This document shows positions 32,480 through 36,741 of a stretch of DNA of 36,741 nt, one piece after another. The position numbers and the translations under genes were made by a program. This DNA is from Streptomyces sp. CNH099. Lineage in GTDB: Bacteria; Actinomycetota; Actinomycetes; Streptomycetales; Streptomycetaceae. A model generated the notes under the pieces. It made no database searches. It worked only from the letters and a program-made list of their open reading frames with translations, and was not told where the DNA came from. Every line of letters begins with the position of its first letter. The stretch's first letter is position 1. The stretch spans positions 1 to 36,741 of the forward strand of contig AZWL01000044.1 of the NCBI GenBank assembly GCA_000514715.1, read 5' to 3'.

Positions 32480-33831
32480 ACCGCCCTGTCGGCACTGCTG
32501 TGCTCGCTGGCGCCGGGGCGGCAGGCCGGGATGCTGCGAAGACCCAGCCGCACAACCCGGTTCGGCGCAATGTGAAGCCCCCCGCGGCCTCGGGGGAGGC
32601 GGGGGTTTTCACAGTGCGGCCGGGGCCGGTGATGCCGAGGCTGCTGCTGCACCGCGGCATCACCGGCCCTGTACCCGGAACGAGCGATGTGTATGTCGTC
32701 CCCCCGAGCGGGAGGGCGCCGACAAACCGCCGCCGACTCGGAATCGACCGCGCCGCGCGGGAACTTGCGGCTTGGCACTTTGACGGTGACGGCAGCTCGA
32801 TCTGCGAAATGCACGGCCCCGTCCGGGCCGAGCAGCACCGTACCTACAGCCCTTTCGCGTACGTTCGCAGCCCTGCAGGCGACGAGATGGCAATACAACC
32901 GTCGCGCCTGAAAGACCTCGCCCGCATCCGTGCTGACGCCGCGCCGTTAGAGCTGGTCACCGGGGTGTGCCTGTGGAGCCGCACCGGCGCAGTAGGAATC
33001 AGCGAGAACGGCACCCGCCAGCCCCTGCTGCAGCCCGAACCGGTGCTGCCGCGGACACCGGTGGTGACGCTGGACCTAGCCGAGGAGCACACCGTGTACG
33101 AGGAGGAGTCCGCGTACCGCCTGGGCCGGCTGGCCCAGGCGGTCGCGGCCCAGACGCGCCGTCCGGTGGGGTGGACGACACAGGTGCCACGGGTGGATGA
33201 CCAGCTGCTGCTCCTGCCCTGGGTGCAGGCGGGATTGATGGACCCGGCCCTATTCGAGGAAGCCTGCGAGGCGATCAACGAGCGCGCGGTGCGAGTTAGG
33301 CGGCTGTTGCGCCGGCATGCCACCGCGGTGGCCGGCCGCGACCCCGACGCCCTGGCCTTCTTGGAGGAGCCGGTGCGCGCCCGCGTGGCGCGCGGAGACG
33401 TCCCCGCCGCGGACGAGGTGGTGGCCGACCTGGCCGCGACCGACCCGCTGTGGCGGCGTGTGGCCCGCAACTGCCCCGGCGGGTGGGACTACACGAGTCT
33501 GGTGCGCACCGTGTGGGCCACGGCGTTCGTGCGCCCCCGGCTGCAGGGCCGACACTGCATACAGGTGGAAAACCACCGTGAGCGAAAGACTCTGGTCGGC
33601 GCCGACCGTCTCGCCGAAGCCCTGGGAATCGGGCCGACGGATCCGGCGCAGGCCGCGCTCTACCCCTACCCGTGGGTGCTCACCGCCGGCCACCCGGGGC
33701 GGCCCGATCTGCACGCACGTGATCTCGGCCCGCACGCCCTCTACGAGGGACGTCACGTACGGATAGCCGACGTCGTACTCGACGCCCACCAACTGCACCG
33801 GCCCGGCCAGCGGCACGGAGCACAGCCATGA
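32476..33831 (+). CDS. Hypothetical protein of the conjugation-like operon
   Basis: I do not recognise this 451-residue protein. It starts at ATG 32476 overlapping the previous stop. The middle is strand-rich (PFAYVRSPAGDEMAIQPSRL, LVTGVCLWSRTGAVGIS), and the second half is helical with EEESAYRLGRLAQAVAAQTR and many Arg/Ala/Glu residues. A late segment has HCIQVENHRERKTLVGADRL. There are no membrane helices or nucleotide-binding loop. Codon use is strongly actinobacterial, so it is certainly a gene. Codon 158 (32947-32949) is TTA. Its position ahead of VirB2/VirB8-like genes suggests a plasmid- or transfer-related cytoplasmic protein. Confidence 0.72.
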   Translation: MNRPVGTAVLAGAGAAGRDAAKTQPHNPVRRNVKPPAASGEAGVFTVRPGPVMPRLLLHRGITGPVPGTSDVYVVPPSGRAPTNRRRLGIDRAARELAAWHFDGDGSSICEMHGPVRAEQHRTYSPFAYVRSPAGDEMAIQPSRLKDLARIRADAAPLELVTGVCLWSRTGAVGISENGTRQPLLQPEPVLPRTPVVTLDLAEEHTVYEEESAYRLGRLAQAVAAQTRRPVGWTTQVPRVDDQLLLLPWVQAGLMDPALFEEACEAINERAVRVRRLLRRHATAVAGRDPDALAFLEEPVRARVARGDVPAADEVVADLAATDPLWRRVARNCPGGWDYTSLVRTVWATAFVRPRLQGRHCIQVENHRERKTLVGADRLAEALGIGPTDPAQAALYPYPWVLTAGHPGRPDLHARDLGPHALYEGRHVRIADVVLDAHQLHRPGQRHGAQP

Positions 33832-34055
33832 CCGGCCTTCAGCCCCAGCAACCGCAGCGCTCCCGCACACGCAGGCCACCGCATCCGCCGTGCCCTGCAG
33901 ACCCGCACCGCCCCGCCACCCGCAGCCGCCCGGCGGCGGCCGGCCGGGAGCCCTCCCCAGGGGGCGATTCCGCGCCGGCCAGCTGGGGCCTTCGCCACAG
34001 CAGCCAACCCGTTCACACCCCGTACCCCACTGCTTTGACCAAGGGAGTTGTCCAG

Positions 34056-34307
34056 ATGAGCACCAACCCCGCGCCGAAGAAGATCGTGCGAGCAGCCACG
34101 ACAGTCGCTGCAGCGAGCCTGGCCGTCGCCGCCACCGCGGCCATGTCGACAGACACCACCAACGGCGACCACCGGCCCGGGCCGGTGGCCCAGCCGCCCA
34201 GCCTCGTCGCCGAGCTGGACACACCGCAGGGCATCAACAGCCATCCCGACAGCGACCCGGCGATCAAGCAGAACATCCGGGCGGTGACGGTCGGGCCGCG
34301 CCGATGA
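34056..34307 (+). CDS. Small exported or membrane-anchored protein
   Basis: The 83-residue product has a positively charged start (PKKIVRAA), a hydrophobic alanine-rich stretch at about 11-30 (TTVAAASLAVAATAAM) and a short polar tail. It is therefore a secreted peptide or a single-helix membrane protein. ATG 34056 has agggag nine bases upstream. An in-frame ATG at 33828 overlapping the previous stop would add 76 Pro/Arg-rich residues. Its stop overlaps the next start (ATGA, 34304-34307). No family is recognised. Confidence 0.55.
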   Translation: MSTNPAPKKIVRAATTVAAASLAVAATAAMSTDTTNGDHRPGPVAQPPSLVAELDTPQGINSHPDSDPAIKQNIRAVTVGPRR

Positions 34308-34654
34308 CCACTCACCCCACGCCCGCGGCTGCCACCGGTCCGCCGCTGGACCCGCTGGACGGCCGCGACATCGTCGACCAGGTCGTGCATCACCTCACGA
34401 TCTACGACTGGAGCTACACCCGCGACCCAAGCCTCCGGCACCTGGGCCCGATGGCCGATGCCATGTACGAGAAGTTCGGCATCGGGAACGGTCACCAGCT
34501 GGCCACAGTGGACGTCCTGGGCCTGGTCCTGCTGTGTATCAAGGTCATCGGGGCAGACCAGCGTACCGATCACAACCACATCATCACGCTGCAGCAGCAA
34601 CTCGCCGACGCCGTCAGCCGTATCGACGAGCTGGAGCGCGCCATACCGCCCTAA
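34304..34654 (+). CDS. Stand-alone S74 (intramolecular chaperone)-like domain protein
   Basis: The 116-residue protein contains at residues 34-83 the core pattern of the phage tail-spike chaperone domain (peptidase S74): YDWSYTRDPSLRHLGPMADA, then F-x-IGNGH-x-LATVDVLGLVL. This corresponds to the W-Y...RHIGPMAQDF...F-x-LG...I-x-TVD-x-x-GVALAAI signature. A coiled-coil helix follows (LQQQLADAVSRIDELERAI at 96-114), as in trimeric chaperone domains. In phages the domain sits at the C-terminus of a fibre, trimerises it and cuts itself off; here it is an independent gene. It may trimerise a surface protein of the transfer machinery. The gene starts by a four-base overlap with the preceding gene. 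Confidence 0.6.
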   Translation: MTTHPTPAAATGPPLDPLDGRDIVDQVVHHLTIYDWSYTRDPSLRHLGPMADAMYEKFGIGNGHQLATVDVLGLVLLCIKVIGADQRTDHNHIITLQQQLADAVSRIDELERAIPP

Positions 34655-34810
34655 CCCGCCGGGGACCGATCCCCGCGAGGCCCGCCGGGTGGCCGACGCC
34701 GCGCAGGACACGGGCGGCGCCGGCCACCGGCCCACTGCCCTGGCTGAGGATCCCACCGCCTGGCCCGACGCTGCCCCGTCCTGCCTCGATGGCCGAGGAG
34801 AAGAAGCTCC

Positions 34811-34885
34811 ATGACCGCCGCCACACCGGACCACCATGACGCTCCGGCTCAGTTTCACCACCGTGGGAGGACCGGCGAGGTTTGA
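34811..34885 (+). pseudogene. Very short ORF, probable start of a truncated gene
   Basis: ATG 34811 has an excellent site (gaggagaagaag at 34795-34806) and overlaps an upstream stop as ATGA, but the frame closes after 24 codons (MTAATPDHHDAPAQFHHRGR, then a stop at 34883-34885). Just there the base composition drops. I read it as the 5' end of an operon gene cut off by a rearrangement; it could instead be a short leader peptide. Confidence 0.35.
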
Positions 34886-35140
34886 AGAAACGCCCATCGC
34901 CCCTACGGCTAACACAATGGACAGCACGCTATCTGAGTCGCCTCTTTGGATGCCCGAAGTAATCCAAAAACCATTTGAATATGGCAACTGCTGGATCGCT
35001 GACCCCTGGTCGACAGGCAGCCTCATAACCTCAATGAATCTCAAATGACTTTATCCGAGGAGCATTCTGCCCTCCCTCGATCCTCTAGGGCATTTCTGTA
35101 ACCGAGTCCTGTCGCTGCAGGAAAGGGGGGTCTCATCGTG
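34886..35140. other. A+T-richer insert within the operon, no supported gene
   Basis: From about 34870 to 35060 the sequence is clearly richer in A and T than both sides (for example gaagtaatccaaaaaccatttgaatat). A 70-codon frame crosses it (34836-35048) without family resemblance. The end contains ggaaagggggg (35120-35130), the ribosome site of the next gene. It looks like foreign or degraded DNA. Confidence 0.45.
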
Positions 35141-35626
35141 ATGACGGATCCGCGCCTGTCCGGTGCCGTGCCGCCCCCGAGCGTCGAGGTCGGGCCGCGG
35201 TGGGCGCTGATTGCGCTGACGGCGGCGCCGCATGACATCACGGTGGCGACTGTGGTGCGAATGCTGGACCCGCAGGGGCAGGGAGCGGCCCGCGCGCTGA
35301 CGCAAGGGGAGCTGTTCCCCTTCCCGGCGCGGCCGGTGCTGGTGACCTCTTCCACGGTGTATGGCGCGGTGTGCGTTGAGCGCCAGCTACGCGGGTGGGA
35401 CGCGCGCTTGCCGCGGCCCTGGTTGGTGTTGCTCGCCGATGTGCCTGCGCCGCTGCCGGTAGCGGCGCGTTACCGGATTCGGGCGCTAAATGGCCGACTG
35501 GCGGGCATTGCTCAGATGCCGTATCTGCCGATCTTGCGCACCGCTGAGAATGCCGCTGCCGCGATGGAGACCAAGGCTGTTGGCCACGCGGCTGCGAAAC
35601 TGCGCAGCCGCATGGGAGGAACGTGA
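35141..35626 (+). CDS. Hypothetical protein upstream of the VirB2/VirB8-like genes
   Basis: The 161-residue protein begins at ATG 35141 (GTG 35138 also in frame) after a g-rich site. It is cytoplasmic, with strands GPRWALIALTAAPHDITVAT and LVLLADVPAPLPVAARYRIR, and an alanine-rich helix near the end (AENAAAAMETKAVGHAAAKL). I recall similar small proteins just before the pilin-like gene in Streptomyces plasmid transfer regions, but cannot name a family. The next gene starts eight bases after the stop, so they are one transcript. Confidence 0.65.
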   Translation: MTDPRLSGAVPPPSVEVGPRWALIALTAAPHDITVATVVRMLDPQGQGAARALTQGELFPFPARPVLVTSSTVYGAVCVERQLRGWDARLPRPWLVLLADVPAPLPVAARYRIRALNGRLAGIAQMPYLPILRTAENAAAAMETKAVGHAAAKLRSRMGGT

Positions 35627-35633
35627 GCGCGCA

Positions 35634-35918
35634 ATGGATGTGATGGTGACGCTGGCCCAGATCATCCCCACCGCCGAACCGACGAGAATCCCGGGGGCGG
35701 GGGGAACGGTCAGCAAGCTCTTCGGATACGGATTGTGGATTCTGCTCTTGTCCGGGGTAGTGGGCGTCGGAATCGGAGCCTTCAAGTTGGCGGTTTCGGA
35801 TAAGTCCCGCGGCGGCGGCGGAGGGTCGGAGCCGTTCAAGTGGATGGCCGGCGGTATCGGGACTGTGATGCTGTCCGGGTCGTTGATCACTATTCTCAAC
35901 GGGATTGTGGCGGGCTAG
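35634..35918 (+). CDS. VirB2/TrbC-like small membrane protein
   Basis: The 94-residue protein has two membrane helices (about 29-54, LFGYGLWILLLSGVVGVGIG; and 70-94, WMAGGIGTVMLSGSLITILN) separated by a short Gly-rich loop with GGGGGSEP. This is the size and topology of VirB2/TrbC pilin-like subunits of type IV secretion systems. The start is at ATG 35634, with gggagga a little far upstream (13 bases). It lies between the hypothetical at 35141 and a VirB8-like gene, an order that fits an actinobacterial conjugation cluster. Assignment rests on topology and context, not on residue identity. Confidence 0.6.
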   Translation: MDVMVTLAQIIPTAEPTRIPGAGGTVSKLFGYGLWILLLSGVVGVGIGAFKLAVSDKSRGGGGGSEPFKWMAGGIGTVMLSGSLITILNGIVAG

Positions 35919-35921
35919 CTG

Positions 35922-36728
35922 ATGGACTTCGGCAGCAGGCTCGGCAGGGCCATGGTGTGGGGCACCGGCGGGCTGGTGGCCGTCGTGTTGTCGATGGCCG
36001 GCTACACCCTCGTCGCCGGCGGCGGGGACGGCGACCGCGGGCAGCCGCGGCGCCCGGGGGCCTCGCACACCGCACCCGGCGGCGGGCAGGACACAGGGCC
36101 TCAGCCGACGTACGCGGCACCGCAGGAGTGGAGCGAACCGCAGCGCTGGGCGTCACTGCCGCGCGGTGCGCAGGTCGACCAGCACGGCAACGAGGTGACG
36201 TTCCCGCACACCGAACAAGGCGCGGTGGCGATGCTGACAGCCGTTCAGACCACCGCCGCCGAAGGCGACCACAGCCTGGCGGACGAGCAGATGAGCATCT
36301 ACGCCTCCTACATGAGCCGCGCGGACCGCAGCCGGGCCAGCGAGGCCAAGGTGCGCCAGGCCGCATATCAGGCCGACGCCCGGCTGCGCCAAAGCCTCGG
36401 AGCCCCGGCCGAGGGCGCGCTGCCGCACGGGGCGTACATGCGCACCGCCGCCGTGGGCTTCCAGATCATCGAATCCTCCCCCGACGAAATCTGGGCGTAC
36501 GTACTGAACCGGGTGACGACAAAGGCATCACAAACCGCCACGGAAGACAGCGCCTACAGCCGCACGCTGATGGCCGCGCGATGGGACAACGGCGACTGGA
36601 AACTGTCAGCCACGGCCACCGCCCGAGCCGCACAGCACACCCAGGAACACACCCCACCGAAGATGGCCGCCCCCGGCGACACCACATTCAACACAGCAGG
36701 ATGGACAGCCATCCGGGAAGCCTCATGA
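35922..36728 (+). CDS. VirB8/TcpC-like membrane-anchored conjugation protein
   Basis: The 268-residue protein has one N-terminal helix (about 9-31, AMVWGTGGLVAVVLSMAGYT), a Gly/Pro-rich linker to residue 75, then a soluble domain. Its features are EVTFPHTEQGAVAMLTAVQT and a C-terminal strand pair SRTLMAARWDNGDWKLSATA, recalling the NTF2-like fold of VirB8/TcpC proteins with the W-x-DGDW-x-L ending. Such proteins sit on the outer face of the membrane as a scaffold of the transfer channel. It starts three bases after the VirB2-like stop, and its own stop overlaps the next start (ATG 36725). A different NTF2-like lipoprotein is possible. Confidence 0.62.
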   Translation: MDFGSRLGRAMVWGTGGLVAVVLSMAGYTLVAGGGDGDRGQPRRPGASHTAPGGGQDTGPQPTYAAPQEWSEPQRWASLPRGAQVDQHGNEVTFPHTEQGAVAMLTAVQTTAAEGDHSLADEQMSIYASYMSRADRSRASEAKVRQAAYQADARLRQSLGAPAEGALPHGAYMRTAAVGFQIIESSPDEIWAYVLNRVTTKASQTATEDSAYSRTLMAARWDNGDWKLSATATARAAQHTQEHTPPKMAAPGDTTFNTAGWTAIREAS

Positions 36729-36741
36729 CCCACCACCACCG
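36725..36741 (+). CDS. Start of the next operon gene (cut by the window edge)
   Basis: ATG 36725 overlaps the preceding stop as ATGA, as throughout this operon, and begins MTHHH before the window ends. In related clusters a large membrane or ATPase component of the transfer system comes next, but nothing here shows it. Confidence 0.45.

Overview
The window reads as Streptomyces or a very close actinomycete. Base composition is strongly G+C rich, coding third positions are nearly all G or C, and the gene families are typical: DUF574/Methyltransf_19 methyltransferases, a conservon (cvnABCD), XRE regulators with TPR-like tails, a class I terpene cyclase, and rare TTA leucine codons of the kind that make genes depend on bldA. 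It looks like accessory DNA from a chromosome arm, a linear plasmid or an integrated conjugative element. It opens inside an IS481-type transposase, carries several gene remnants in the middle, and ends in a conjugation-like operon that runs off the edge.

Region 1 (1-6142). After the IS481 tail and a HAD hydrolase comes a module present twice in tandem: XRE regulator and SLOG-fold nucleotide-binding protein on the minus strand, divergent from a SAM-dependent methyltransferase. Copy 1 keeps its regulator (1074-2294), but its SLOG (2497-2793) and methyltransferase (2967-3155) are broken. Copy 2 (3273-6142) is intact. The divergent promoter region is duplicated as well.

Region 2 (5297-13023). 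The intact methyltransferase heads a probable nine-gene operon: a second methyltransferase, CvnA (histidine-kinase-like), CvnB (roadblock), CvnC (DUF742), CvnD (Ras-like GTPase), a GAF protein, an acyl-CoA dehydrogenase homologue lacking both usual catalytic glutamates, and a thymidylate-kinase-like protein lacking the P-loop lysine. A strong hairpin follows. Five of the nine genes contain a TTA codon. This is the best candidate in the window for an undescribed system: a Ras-like signalling complex joined to two methyltransferases and two enzyme-like proteins that may no longer be catalytic.

Region 3 (13102-20533). A CPBP-family membrane protein sits behind a leader with competing hairpins. 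Next come an endonuclease/exonuclease/phosphatase protein and a frameshifted second copy, a large DEAH helicase with three helicase-associated domains and three C-terminal helix-turn-helix repeats, and a LexA-like DNA-binding protein without the protease domain.

Region 4 (20534-23800). This is a gene graveyard. It holds an IS5-type transposase fragment, a radical SAM N-terminus joined to the C-terminal half of an isoaspartyl-methyltransferase-like protein (both of the kind found in RiPP clusters), an orphan segment resembling the type I-C Cas8c C-terminus (the part that encodes Cas11c), and the N-terminal signature of an NB-ARC/TPR protein.

Region 5 (24228-30005). A hypothetical gene divergent from an IclR-like regulator, a LuxR-type regulator, an XRE/MmyB-type regulator behind a cluster of three palindromes, and a class I terpene synthase with both metal-binding motifs.

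Region 6 (30899-36741). A tightly packed plus-strand operon with ATGA overlaps. It encodes a degenerate NUDIX protein, a large unknown, a small exported peptide, a free-standing S74-chaperone-like protein, an unknown, a VirB2-like two-helix membrane protein, a VirB8-like membrane-anchored protein and the start of the next gene. It resembles the type IV secretion-like regions of actinomycete conjugative elements. No rRNA, tRNA or CRISPR array was found.
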